Source of the DNA: Closterium sp. Naga37s-1
Taxonomy: Eukaryota; Streptophyta; Zygnematophyceae; Desmidiales; Closteriaceae
Direction: 5' to 3'
Length of the DNA: 64,000 nt
Assembly: GCA_947471745.1 (NCBI GenBank)
Contig: CANJKZ010000013.1
Span: forward strand, 372,001-436,000
Below, piece after piece: positions 21,677 to 33,189 of the stretch. The notes under the pieces were generated by a model. It had not been told where the DNA came from. It saw only the letters and a list, made by a program, of their open reading frames with translations, and ran no database searches. The position numbers were made by a program, and so were the translations under genes. The first letter of the stretch is position 1. Every line of letters begins with the position of its first letter.

Positions 21677-21881
21677 CCTTACTTGTACTGTCACATATAT
21701 ATACCTGCTCTTGCTTGTCTAGCTCTATATATATATGTGTACTCCTGCATGTGAACTGGCCTTGTGGCCTTGTCGTTGTGCTCGGACTGTGTGGTGACGT
21801 TGTGATCCACCCTGAGCTTGCTCTGCTTTGCTTGACTGGTCTTGTGACCCCTTGTTCTCCCCCACTTTGCCTATGGGGGTG
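21677..21881 (+). other. 3' untranslated region of element B
   Basis: About 200 bp with two (TA)n patches (~21695-21740). It ends in TATGGGGGTG directly before the LTR, a short polypurine tract. Element C has the same end (CTATGGGGGTG on its strand). Confidence 0.8.
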
Positions 21882-22017
21882 TGTCAGAACATTATATAGC
21901 TTATGCTGTTGTGTAGGCTATAGTGGGGTATCCCATAGGGGGTACAACCCAATCAGGGTTTTCTATATGTACTCACCTCATTCATAGTTCATTCATCCTC
22001 GTTCTTCATTCTTCTCA
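21882..22017 (+). repeat. 3' LTR of element B
   Basis: 136 bp, identical to the 5' LTR, followed by the target duplication CGGCC at 22018-22022. Confidence 0.97.
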
Positions 22018-22022
22018 CGGCC

Positions 22023-23462
22023 CAGAATGGCGGCCCTGCAAGGCGCTCCTCCGACAGCAGGGGGTCATCTCGGAGGCCGCCCTTTGCGCCGCCCTTCTCG
22101 TCGAACAAAGGGATATGGACCAGCAGCGACCAGCGCCGCGACGAGATAAGGAACGCCTCGCCTTCTATGCCGACAACACAGAAGAGCGACGGCCGTGGCG
22201 CCTTTACTGCAAACTTTGCAGAAACTTCGGGCATTTGGAAGATCGATGCAAATCCCGATCTCGCCCTCGCCAGACCAATCCGAGCACCTGGTCCGGCCGA
22301 CAAGACGCGAGGAACGACCCGCGTCCAGCCCAGGGGTATCAACCCTCATCGCACAACCTGAACCCAACGGTTCAGCACCAGCAGCCGCAGCCGTCCCAGA
22401 CTGCCCCCGTCCGCAATGTCATAGGAAACATGATAATGACAAGCGGATCACGTCGCCCGCGCGCGCGCTCACCATCACCTGAGCCGGCGCCTGACCCAAT
22501 CGGAGCGTTCTCGAAAAACAATCCGTTCAGCACACGCCACGGTTTCAGCGACAACGACAACCAGGACTGGAACCTCCCAGTCCCGCTGCTTGAGAGTCCC
22601 CCGCATGTACCTGACATGCGGCCGGCACCGATCGATTGGATCGCGCGCGAACAGTTTCTGAAAGTTGACACTCCGCACATCGTTACCCCGCGACTGGCGC
22701 TGCTCGCACGTAACGACAACAGGCGCTACAACACGTGGTACCTGGATAGCTGCTGTGGGCAGCACATGGTGGGCTCCGAGCGTTACATATCCAGTGCAAT
22801 CGCCACCCTCGCCGTCACCTACGTCACCGTGGCGAACAACACGCGGCTGCGCGCAAGCGCGCAAGGCATCGTCGTGCTCAAGGCACATGGGAGCAGAACG
22901 CACATCACTCTGAATGACGTGTTGATTGTGCAGAACCTGCGGTTCAACTTGCTCTCGGCGGCGCAACTCATGGACTGCGGAGTGGTCCTCAGGACCGACC
23001 CCGAGACGCGCGACATTCTGCTTCACTTCACGATGCCGAACAAGATACGCAAGCAGATCGGACGAGCACACGCGGAGAACGAAGTGTACGTTCTTGACTT
23101 TGACATTACCGACTGCAGCGGCGATTCGCATGAGCTGATTGACCTTGTCCCCCTGCGCTTCGAACACATTCATCGCCGCGACTGGAAGCACCCTGATGGG
23201 CGCCCATGGGTACCGCATCACCCACATCCGCGCGAGCTGGCACTACATGACCCTGACCCAGACGGTATCTGCAGGACTGCCACACGCCCACATCCTCGAC
23301 GAGCGCAATTGCCGGCCGCGGCCTTGCCGCCATCATCGAAGCAGAACACGACGCACCGCCTGAGGAAGGACTGTCCAATTTGGAGTTGGAAACTGCGACA
23401 CGCGTTATCTTCGGCACACCGGAACACCCACTCCCTGGACCCGCATCTCAGCATCTCCAAGG
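22023..23462 (+). pseudogene. Element A gag C-terminus and protease
   Basis: Continuation of gag after element B. It carries a CCHC zinc knuckle (CKLCRNFGHLEDRC, ~22206-22247) and, near 22740, the protease start YLDSCCGQHMVGS followed by VTVANNTRLRASAQG and NDVLIVQNLRFNLLSAAQL, which are typical copia protease landmarks. The usual DSGAS active-site motif reads DSCCG here, so the protease is probably altered or inactive. A frame change occurs between about 23230 and 23370. Confidence 0.8.
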
Positions 23463-23534
23463 CAACAGTTACGACTGCGGATGGTTGTATGCGTGTAGTA
23501 TACTTTTATCCACCAAAAAAAAAAAAAAAAAAAA
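23463..23534 (+). mobile_element. 72-bp poly(A)-tailed retroposed fragment with 11-bp target duplication
   Basis: A 52-bp body ending TTTTATCCACC is followed by exactly 20 A residues. It is bracketed by perfect direct repeats CATCTCCAAGG at 23452-23462 and 23535-23545. This is the signature of LINE-type target-primed reverse transcription of a short or 5'-truncated RNA. Insertion plus duplication adds 83 nt, which matches the change of pol reading frame across the site. The source RNA is not recognised. Confidence 0.8.
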
Positions 23535-23545
23535 CATCTCCAAGG

Positions 23546-24602
23546 GATGCTTCGCGGCATTGGCGTCGGCACCTTCGATGCGCACGGCACGCCGCGACCC
23601 TACACCAAGGAAAAGGCGGCTGGGAAATACTCTCACCGGCACGACTCGAAGAAGAAACTCTCGGTGGCGGAAGAAGAGGCATTGGCGCGACGCGAAGCTG
23701 AGGAGCTTCGTCAGAAAAGCGTCGCCGAGGCGCGCGGAACGCTCGCCTGGGAGAATGAGGAGGACAGTGCTTCCAATGAAGGGGGGTGGGGGAGCACCAG
23801 CGGATGGGGAACGAGCGACACGGGCGGATGGGGCGCCGCAACTGGCGGCAACACTGGTGGATGGGGAGCAGCAAACACCGACACCACTGGAGGATGGGGC
23901 GCCGCATCTGGCGGCGAAACCGGGGGTTGAGGCACCTCTGGCGAAGGCTGGGGAGCTTCCTGCGAGGACCAAGGGGGGGAAGAAGAAGCAGCCAAAGAAG
24001 CAGCAGCACCTGCAATTGTTCCTCTTGGTCGCCCACCGCGCCACTTCGCACCTGCCTTACCTCCACCTGACCTCCAGCCGGAGCGCGATCCTTGGGGAAC
24101 CATCGATTGGGGCAACGAACCATCCACTCCGCGACGCACCGTCTACGGACCTGCTCCTGAGCTGCGCGAGCCGATATTAGTCCTCGGAACAATCCCAGGG
24201 ACTAACATCCCCTATTCCATCATCCGCGACAGGGAATTCCTCGCCCTGATGCTAACGACTTCGAACGAAGAAGGAGAAGAAGATGAGGAAGCAGTGGCAG
24301 CACCTGTTCAAGCACCTGACGAGGATCTCATAGAAGCACGCGCGCGCTACATGCGCACCTCTGGATTCCGCGCCGACGATGCGCTCTGGCATCAGCGCCT
24401 TGGTCACCCCTCGCGCGTCACACTTGAGAACTGCATCAAGGCTGGCGTATTCGCACCAGGCACACTCCCGCACCCTGACGGCTCCGAAGTAAGAGGCGGA
24501 ACACACCCGCGCACCTGCACCATCTGCCCCGAGGCCGCACTGAGTCACCAGCCTTTCCCTCTACTCGAGCCAGGAACCAACCGCTACGCTAAGCTACAGT
24601 GA
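23546..24602 (+). pseudogene. Element A GW-repeat region and GAG-pre-integrase domain
   Basis: A frame open apart from one TGA (23928-23930) encodes a charged segment (SVAEEEALARREAEELRQKS), then a Gly/Thr/Ser-rich stretch with eight WG dipeptides, six as GWG (23787-23960) plus PWGT and DWGN (24088-24120). It continues to the GAG-pre-integrase domain, WHQRLGHPSRVTLENC (24387 onward) and CTICPEA. Such a tryptophan-glycine insert between protease and integrase is not part of the standard copia layout. Multiple GW/WG motifs are known to bind Argonaute in other proteins; that role here is only inference. Confidence 0.7.
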
Positions 24603-25161
24603 CTTCCTCAACGTGGGACATTGCGGCATCGACGATGAGTTGTACACGCTCACCTTCATCGATGCCGGAACGCGCTACGTATGGGTCGTGAACGTAGAAG
24701 CACGCAGCAGAGCGTACGAAGCATTCCGCCTGTGGCTGGCGCACGCACAGCGGCAATCCGGGGAGAAGCTGAAGGTCTGGCAGTCTGATGGAGCAGCGGA
24801 GTTCAGGAGCAAGGAGCCGCAGGATTACCTTGCGCAAAAGGGGATTGAGCATCACATTTCTCTCCCCTACGCGCATCAGCAGCAGGGCGTAGCCGAGCGC
24901 ACCAATCGCACGCTCATGACGAAGGTGCGCGCGCTGATGAAGCAGTCGAAGCTTCCTCCAATCTACTGGACGTACGCGATGCACCACGCCGTGCGGGTGC
25001 ACAACCTGCTCTCAACCACCGCAATCACCGGCAACCTATCCCCTCACGTGAAGTGGACGGGCACTAAGGGTGATACCTCCATGCTCCGTGTGTGGGGATG
25101 CATGGTTCAGTACCGCCCGCCAACATCAACCATCGGCAAATTCAAGAACCGCGCACGCTAG
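24603..25161 (+). pseudogene. Element A integrase core
   Basis: Encodes TLTFIDAGTRYVWVVNV, WQSDGAAEF and HQQQGVAERTNRTL, which supply the D, D and E of the retroviral integrase core, then KWTGTKGDTSMLRVWGC and a TAG at 25159. It is in a different frame from the preceding segment, so a further frameshift lies near 24600. Confidence 0.85.
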
Positions 25162-27219
25162 GGGATCCACCTCGGCATCAGCCACGAGTAAAAGGCGTGG
25201 ATCATTCTGGACCTCCTGAGCCAGAAAATCAAGCATGCGCGCGACGTCATCTTCTACGAGCACCTCTTCCTCCAGCAATTTCGCGAAGACGAGCAGACGA
25301 ACGCGAAACGCGTCTACGCCAACGACGGTCACAGCTACGCCACGCCAGAAGACGAAGCTGCCGCGGCCATTCTGGAGCAAGACCCCAGAGGCGAGTTCAC
25401 GAGAGGCGATTGTCACGACGCCGACGACGACGATAATTCAGGAGAAGGAGGAGCGGGCACAGCAGGAGGCGCAACCGGAGGAAGCGAAAGCGGCGGAAGC
25501 ACAGCACCACCAGCCCCACCAGAGCCAGAAAGCGACGACGACGATGTGCAGGAGGTCGTCCCGCAGCATCGCCACGACAGCACCGTCACCGGAATGCAAC
25601 TCCTCGGGCTCCACGCTGCCACCTCAACGACGCCGCACATCATCGAGCCTAAAAACCCACGGCAAGCACTCACGGGACCCCACAGCAAGGAGTGGTGTGA
25701 GGCAATGGATGCGGAGATAAGGGCACTCGAGTCACGCGACACCTGGGTACTCGTCGACCGTGCAGCAGTGAAGGGGAGAAGGATCCTCTCCGGCAAATGG
25801 GTCTTCCGCGTGAAGACCGCAGCTGACGGGACGATCGAACGATTCAAGGCACGCTGGGTAGTGCGCGGCTACGATCAGAGGCACGGCATTGACTTCGACC
25901 AGACATTCGCACCGGTCAGCCGTCACACATCCGTCAGAATCCTCCTCGCCATTGCTGCCGCAGGACACCTACCGCTCCGGCAGATTGATGTGAAGAACAC
26001 GTTCCTGTACGCGTTAGTAGATGCAGTGATCTACGTGGAGCAGCCGCACACGTACGACGACGGGGACCCACGTGTCTGCCAGCTACGAAAATCCCTTTAC
26101 GGGATTAAACAAGCGCCGAGACTCTGGCAGCAGTATCTGCACAACATCCTGCTTGAAATCGGGTTCAAGCAGCTGCCTCACGATCCAGGGATGTATTGCC
26201 GCGACTTCCGCGGCGAATACATCCTACTCACGGTTTACGTCGATGATCTGCTTTACACAGGGTCAAGCCCCGAGTTACTCGAGCAGTTCGAGAAAAACCT
26301 CGCCGGGCGCGTCGACATCACCTGCAACCACGACGTGAAGCAGTTCCTCGGCCTCAACATCACCTACTCGCCGGAAGCCATTCACCTTTCAGCAGCCAAG
26401 TACGCAGAGGAACTTGGCAAGCGCTTCAACATTAAACCTGCACCGCTCTCCACCCCTTACCGCACTCCAGGACCCAACCACAAGCCTGACAACAAAACCA
26501 TATCCCCAGCTGGGCTTTAGACTTATCAACAGCAGTTGGGATGCCTGCTCTTTGCCTCAGTCACCTGTAGGCCAGACCTATCCTACATTGCAAGTCAGCT
26601 GGCCCAGTACTCACGCAAACCAACGGCTGAGAATCTCTCAGATCTTCAGCGAGCACTTCAATTCTTCATCTCCACGCCCAATGTTGGGCTCTGCTACTCC
26701 ACCACCCCAACCGCATCTTTCAGTCTCATCGGCTACGTGGACGCTGATCATGCCGCCGATCCCGACAATCGACGGTACAGGACAGGTTTCCTCTTCCGCC
26801 TCGAGCCCAGCGGCCCCATCTCCTGGAACTCACAAAAGCAGGAGCTGGTTGCCCTGTCATCGGCAGAAACGGAGTTCATCGCAGCAACAGCAGCTGTTCG
26901 CGAAGGGCTCTACCTTCAGGAGCTGCTACAGGAGGCGAAAATTCCGGCCTCGGCGAACTTTCGCCTGCACTGCGACAATCAGAGTGCGATAAGAATCGCG
27001 AACAAGTCTGGTTTCGTCAACCGCACCAAGCACATCGCACTGCGGTACTTCTTCGTCAAGGATGAAGTTGACAAGGGCAAGGTTGACTTAACCTACTGCC
27101 CGACGGGTGACGTGGCAGCAGATTTCCTCACGAAGAAACTGCCCCGTCAGCAGTACCTGCACTGCTCCGAACTCAGCGGAGTAGTCAAGCGGGTCAAGAC
27201 CTGCTACGGCCAGGAGTGA
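25162..27219 (+). pseudogene. Element A reverse transcriptase and RNase H
   Basis: Copia reverse transcriptase with WVFRVKTAADGTIERFKARW, DVKNTFLYA, SLYGIKQAPRLWQQ and VYVDDLLYTG (catalytic YVDD). A TAG at 26518 comes just before the connection and RNase H part, which has YVDADHAADPDNRRYRTG, SSAETEFIAA, CDNQSAIRIA and NRTKHIALRYFFV. It ends at 27219 just before the polypurine tract. Confidence 0.9.
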
Positions 27220-27226
27220 AGGGGGG

Positions 27227-27663
27227 TGTTACGAATAGTGATTATTGAAACGTCACTATGCACTCCTCACCGCAGCAAGCGAAGCACGCACTACCGAGGT
27301 TGAAGTCGAAAGGGCGGAAGTAATACGAAAGGTCGCACGGTTACGATAACATCTGGACCGTCGGGCAGACAGCATCAGGCAGCAGCAGTGGCGAGGATTC
27401 TGCCCGAACAGTTTCGTAACCACCCGGAGTCGCACGGTTGGATTTCGCTGCAATAAGGGAACGTACCCCTTAGAGTACATGGCTAGCTAGGTCGATTCGA
27501 ATTCCCTTGTACTCTTATTTATCTTCCTTTTACAGCATGTTTTTATTATCTCAAGCATTTACATTCACTCTGCTATTGAGGTCAAGGGCCCACCACTACT
27601 AGACTAGAAGTGTGCGAACCTTCCTGAGGTGATCCCGAGGTCGATCTACTTCTGATCGCAGCA
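27227..27663 (+). repeat. 3' LTR of element A
   Basis: Second 437-bp LTR, preceded by the purine tract GAAGGGGGG and followed by the target duplication CTATC. Confidence 0.95.
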
Positions 27664-27668
27664 CTATC

Positions 27669-27904
27669 ATCTTTATATCATGATAAACTGGTGACATATA
27701 TCAACACAAATATTCCTTAAAAAATGTATGATGGAAATTGAATCACAATGCATATGGTCGTTTCGTTGCAACGCTTTTTATGGTTTATGAATCAAACAAA
27801 TTACATTAACAATATATAAAAATCTTGAATTTATTATTGCTCCCTAACAGTAGCAATATGAATAATATAATAATATACATCTTTTGTACTTTGCAACTTG
27901 TCCT
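27669..27904. other. Unassigned AT-rich spacer between elements A and C
   Basis: About 236 bp of AT-rich sequence outside both target duplications. No gene or repeat recognised. Confidence 0.5.
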
Positions 27905-27909
27905 CGAAG

Positions 27910-28040
27910 TGTTAGAATAAGCAGGAATGAATGGTGGACTAGGTAGCATGCATGAGTACAAGTACCTAACCCTAAAGTGTTGTACCCCTTGTAGGCTAAC
28001 CCACTATAGCCTAGAGATAACACAAACATATAGTTTGACA
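27910..28040 (-). repeat. 3' LTR of element C
   Basis: On the minus strand it begins TGTCAAACTATATG and ends TTATTCTAACA. The central GGCTATAGTGGGTTAGCC resembles the B LTR, supporting common descent. Confidence 0.95.
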
Positions 28041-28285
28041 CACCCCCATAGGCTAAGTGGGAGATAGCAAACACAACAGACGGTCACAAGACCAGTCAAG
28101 CAAGAGAACAAGCAAAGCAAAGCTCAGGGTGGATCTCAAGGACACCACACAATCTGAGCACAAGCAAGCGGCCACAAGGCCAGTTCACATGCAGAGTTAT
28201 AATAGCAAGGCAGTACACTGATCACAACCTAGCAAGAGTAAACAAGCAGGTATAAAGATATATATCAGTGTACAACAAGAGCAAG

Positions 28286-31200
28286 TCAAGCAACCAGCAG
28301 GTGAGGCAGAGTGGGCACAAGCCCAAGAGCAGTGCAAAAACGCTGATGATCACCAGACCCAAGGGCCTTGGTGAAAACATCAGCAGTGTTGGCCCGAGAG
28401 GCCACGTAAGCAAGGCGCAGCTGACGACGCTGCTGCAACTCACGCGCAAGGAAGTAGCGAAGAGCAATGTGCTTCGTTCTGTGCTCCAGTCTCTGCTCGC
28501 GACACAAGGCAAGCATTGCCTTGTTGTCGACGTACAGAACTGGAGGAGAACGAGGCCGCTCCCCCAAGTCGGTCAGCAGGTAGGTCAGCCAGCGTAGCTC
28601 CTGTGCAGCCATGGCCCCAGCGTAGATCTCGGCCTCACAGCTGGAACCAAGCACAGAAGAAGAACGAGTGGACCTCCACGAGACAGAACCAGAGCCAAGA
28701 CTAAAGGTGTAACCCTGTGACGAACGCTGAGTCGCCTGGTCGTCGGCCCAAGAAGCGTCAGAGTGTCCTGTGAGGACCACCGAACCCCGTCCTCCAAGCA
28801 CGATCCCCATGCCCCATGTGCTGATCAAGTAACGCAGTACCCTCTTCGCAGCTTCAAAGTGCACCTTTCGGTGTCTACCGGGTGCCACGTAGCGAGCCAG
28901 AAGGCTGAGAGGGTACGCGAGGTCAGGTCGTGTGCACGTCATCAAGTACATGAGGCAACCCACAAGCTCTGGGTACGAACCACTCGGCTCTACGGACTCG
29001 TCCGAAGGTGGAGCTGAGAGCGAGTGGCCGGTAGCCAGAGGAGTGGGCTGTGGCGAGGAGTACGTGAAGCGGAAGCGCTGAAGGACCTGGTGCACCATGT
29101 GTGACTGAGTGAGGGTGATGGTGCGCCGTGGTCTGTCCCGGGTGATCTGCAAGCCAAGATAGCTCCGCAGCTCACCCAGGTCAGTGCAAGTGTGTCTCTC
29201 CTGCAGCTCCGCCTTCACTAGGGCCAGTGCCTCAGTGTCAGCAGTAGCAAAAACCAAGTCGTCGACGTACACGAGGATGTAGAACGGCGGCAGAGTAGTG
29301 TCGGTGCGTAGAAACAGCGACGGGTCAGCAGTCGAAGGAGCAAACCCAAGAGCCGCAAGTGTCGTCCTCAGTGTGTCGTGCCACTCGCGGGGCGCCTGAC
29401 GCAGGCCGTACACTGGTCGCCGTAGGCTCCACTGGGTACCCTCAGGAAACGACCCAGTGAAGCCCTGTGGACGGCGCAACCAGATGGCCTCGTGAAGGCT
29501 ACCCTGCAAGAAAGCTGTCGAGAAGTCGAGGGAGTGCAGCTCGTAGTCACGCTGAGCTGCAACGTGTAGCAACACCCGAAGAGTGGTCATCTTCGGGGTG
29601 GGGGAGAAGGTCTGAAAGAAGTCGACCCCCTCACGCTGACCGAAGCCTCGAGCAACGTAACGTGCCTTGAAGGCAGGCGGAGAACCCGGCGGCCGCTTCA
29701 CCCTGAAAATCCACATGCCACTGACGATGTTCGCCCCAGGTGGGGGAACCTCGTCGACGTAGGTGCCTGTGGACTTCCAGGAAGCCATCTCTGCGTCCAT
29801 GGCTGTCTGCCACTGAGAGGAGTACTCACCCGAAATCGCCTCCCTGTAGGAGCGCGGGGTGGGGATGTCAAGTGCATCCGGGTCTCCCTCAGGGGCAAGC
29901 AGCATGGTCGCGTGATGGGGTGAAGCGGCAGCAAGGCACTCCAGCTCCTCCTGTTTGTCCTCAAGAACGTCACAGCCAAGGGCAGTACATCCAAGAGCAG
30001 TCTCACCCCCGACGGACAGAGGACAGGCAGGGACAGGGTCAGAGACAAGACTCGCAAGGTAGTCGAGGCGGTACACAGCAGCAAAGTCAACGAGCTTAGC
30101 TACTAAGGCAGACGCAGCAGGAGACGAGAACGTAGGGTCCGTCACAACCGTAGCAAGAAGGCGAGTAACAGTCGGACTGGATGCACGAGAAAGGTCAGAC
30201 GGAGGGTCAGCAACGTCAGGCAGAGAGGACGCAGGAGGTAACGGTAGTACAACACGTTGAGGAACAGAGGAAGGACGGAGTGTCATATCGTGAGTGCCGG
30301 GGACAGCCGGAGCACGCGGACGACGAACACGAGGAACACGAGCACGGACAACAACTCTAGGCTCAGGCTCAAGGTCAAAGCTAGACTCAGGCTCTCGACG
30401 CTCAGGGGTGGAAGCACGAGTCTCAGGCTCTCGACGCTCAGTCAGGGACTCTGACACCGCAGTGTAAGGAGCAGGAGCAGTCAGTGGGGAGTGTGGTAGC
30501 AGCGGTGGCTGTGACTGGTCCGCCGGTGGACACAGCAATGGAGGAGTAGTACCTGCCACAGGAAAGCCAGTAGCACCTGGCGGAAGACTGGGAAGGTGGC
30601 GAAGAGCACCTGTAGCTCCCGTACCTCCAGCACGAGCAGCTCCTCTAGTACCCCCAGCAACACCTCCAGCACCAGTAGCACCAACACCTCCAGCGCCACG
30701 AGCTCCGACAGCGCCAGCACCTCGAGCACCAGTAGTACCTCCAGCACCTCCAGTGCCTCCAGCTCCAGCTCCAGCGCCTCCAGCACCAGTAGTACCTCCA
30801 GTACCTCCCATGCCAGCAGCTCCAGTAGCACCTCCAGCACCTCCAGCACCAGCTGCACCACCTGCTCCGGCAGCTCCAGCACCTCCAGTACGAGCACCTC
30901 CGGGACCAGTAGCTCCAGCACCTCCAGTACCTCCAGCACCAGCACCTCCAGGGTCAGCACCTCCAGCACCTCCAGCACCAACAGCACCTCCAGTACCCCC
31001 AGAACCAGCAGCACCTCCAGCACCAGCAGTACCTCCAGCACCAGCAGTACCTCTAGTACCTCCAGTAGTACCTCCAGCACCTCCAGCACCAGCAGCACCT
31101 CCTGGACCAGTAGCTCCAGCACCAGCCGGACCGTACCCTCCACCACCAGGACTGCCTCGCCGAACGACCTACGCACGAATCGCCTGCGGCGAGAGCGTCT

Positions 31201-31447
31201 CAAGTAGAGCAGGCTGCGGTGGCTGTCCAGCTCCAGTACCTCCAGTAGTGGTAGCTCTAGCACCTCCAGCACCAGAAGCACCAGTAGTACCTCCAGGTCT
31301 AGTAGCTCCAGTACCTCCAGCTCCAGGACCTCCAGAAGGACTCGCAGCACCCCCAGAGTCAGCACCCGAAGTCTCAGCACCCCCAGAGTCAGCACCCAAA
31401 GTCTCAGTACCCCCAGACTCAGTACCCTCAGGCTCAGTACCCTCAGT
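28286..31447 (-). pseudogene. Element C reverse transcriptase and RNase H part of pol
   Basis: One frame, broken by a TAG at 31169-31171. It starts (on its strand) in a Gly/Ala/Thr-rich linker with LSPQAIRA, where B has LSPQELREWF. It continues to a reverse transcriptase with WIFRVKRPPGSPPAFKARY, YGLRQAPREWHDTL and VYVDDLVFAT, and RNase H with SDASWADDQATQ and VDNKAMLALCREQ, stopping at 28286. Very close to B over this region. The upstream end is cut by element D at 31448. Confidence 0.9.
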
Positions 31448-31808
31448 GTGAGAGTACGACGGCTTATGCTGGCTTTGCTAGCTTGCCTGAACTTTATTAT
31501 GCTATTACTAGCTTAGGTTTTATTTATCATGCATAGATATGCTTGATTTCCTAGGTTAGGTGCATTCCTATATGTTATTATAGTTATAGCACCGAACCAG
31601 GTTACGTGTACCGAACTCAAGCCTATTCGATTTCCACCGAATTGCTTTCTACTGAGTTCGGGAAGGTTCAGTTCGGGACGCTTCGCGACCCTCAGAACAT
31701 TCGCGTAACATCTGGGTAACTGGCCTTGTGTCGAGGCTATATATAGCCTCGTGTTGTACCCAGGTGAATCATTCAATAGAATCATCTTTCCTGAACCAGA
31801 TCCTCACA
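31448..31808 (+). repeat. 5' LTR of element D
   Basis: Starts TGTGAGAGTACGACGG, ends CCAGATCCTCACA. It contains the inverted repeat GAGGCTATATATAGCCTC near 31733-31750, which includes a possible TATA box. Confidence 0.95.
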
Positions 31809-32236
31809 CTTGGTAATCAGAGCGGGTTTACACGCGAGGTCTTCAACCGCTTAGTTCCGGCCTTTTAAAACCGCGGGGGCGACGACGGAAGCGCCGATAC
31901 GGGTATGTAAAACCAGTTCCGCGCAATTTTTCTAAGTCCCCCTCGATTCGGTTTTTGAACAGCTCAGGATTATTGGCAAAAAAGTTGGAATTTTGACCGT
32001 TCGATCGACACGAATCTCAACGGCCCAGAGAATTTCGCCCCAAAAGGTTGGAATTTGGAGCGTCGGATCGATATTTTTCTCAACGGCCGAGATCGAACGC
32101 GAATTTCAACTAAGGGAGATTTACGCGATCTACAGAATTCGCGCTCGTCGATTCTACTGTCAACTCGACTCACAGTGAGTCGACCAGCACCTAGAATTCG
32201 ATTATTTTCGTCGTGCATCTTCCTGTAAATCGCCAA

Positions 32237-33012
32237 ATGGAGGGAAATAGAGATAATTCCGTACGGAAATTCGCGGAGTTTCGTGCTGAGAATAAGCAAA
32301 TACGTGTGGCGCTCCCACGACTCGAAAAACTCCTTGCGAACCAGTCGGGAACCGCCACAGCAGCAGCGAACGCAGCGGCGAATGCAGCAGCAGCAGCAGC
32401 GGCGACACCGACAATTCTACCTGCGACAACGGCAGCAGCTACAGTTAGTCTCGAAGTAGTGAAGCCGAGGCTACCGGGGCGTTCGATCCTACAGTTAAAG
32501 GGAATGACGTTCGTCGATTTGTAGCTGAGCTCGAACTTTACTTCGAAGCCGTTGGATGCACGACCCCGACAAAAGACGCAATGCGCATACGGCTCGCAGC
32601 AACACTGTTACGAGGCCCAGCTCTAGAGTGGATCAACAACAGAATAGTCCAAGGCGAGGGGACGTGGGCGCAGTTTCAGGCAGCACTGATCGAACAGTTC
32701 GACACGTTGAACAGTAGCTACTACGGAACACGACGCAGCAAGCCAACTAGTGGCATGGGGCGATTGGCACCACCCACGACTGCCGACCCGATGGAGAACG
32801 AGAAGGGCGATGTGGAGCAGCGGCTAGCAAAAAATGAGACGTGCAAATTTTGCGGCGCTACAGGACATCGTATCTTGGCGTGTTGGAAAATGAAGAGAAG
32901 GTGTTCGGAGCTGAGGGACAAGAACAGTGTGGCACCCCCGAACCAGAAAACGGACAACGTGGCAACTTCGGAGAGGGCGAAAAAAGGAGAATATGGTGGC
33001 GCAAATTTATAA
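32237..33012 (+). pseudogene. Element D gag
   Basis: From ATG 32237 (MEGNRDNSVRKFAEF) through an alanine-rich stretch, then a frameshift near 32440-32470, then RRFVAELELYFEAVGC, LAATLLRGPALEWINNRI and WAQFQAALIEQFDT (gypsy gag core). A CCHC zinc knuckle CKFCGATGHRILAC follows. Ends at TAA 33010-33012. Confidence 0.8.
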
Positions 33013-33189
33013 CGTCACGACCAGCCGGCACCAGGGGAAATCGCCGAGACTAAAGGAGGATCCGCGAAACAAGACCCTGCACCGACTGGGAAACTCCAGC
33101 CGTACACCTCGACAAGTAAGAATATTACTTCTCGTGGGTTTCAAGCCTTTATTAAGGGAGAGTCAGAAATTAAACCGGTACCGGGTAAT

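Larger units (their letters stand above)
14455..22017 (+). mobile_element. LTR retrotransposon B, Ty1/copia, apparently intact, nested in A
   Basis: Identical 136-bp LTRs (14455-14590, 21882-22017), a 5-bp target duplication CGGCC (14450-14454 and 22018-22022), a primer-binding site, a ~1-kb GC-rich tandem-repeat leader, and one uninterrupted gag-pol frame of 1,983 codons. Identical LTRs and an open frame mean a recent insertion that may still be competent. It is related to element C by LTR, leader and protein sequence but not closely to its host A. Confidence 0.97.
13135..27663 (+). mobile_element. LTR retrotransposon A, Ty1/copia, decayed, host of element B
   Basis: Two 437-bp LTRs (13135-13571 and 27227-27663), both TG...CA, flank gag and pol in copia order (protease, integrase, reverse transcriptase, RNase H). 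The 5-bp target duplication CTATC is intact at 13130-13134 and 27664-27668. A primer-binding site follows the left LTR and a GAAGGGGGG polypurine tract precedes the right one. Element B interrupts gag and a 72-bp retroposed fragment interrupts pol. Several stop codons (TAA 13983, TGA 23928, TAG 25159, TAG 26518) make it non-autonomous. LTR copies differ at only a few positions, so the insertion is not very old. Confidence 0.95.
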
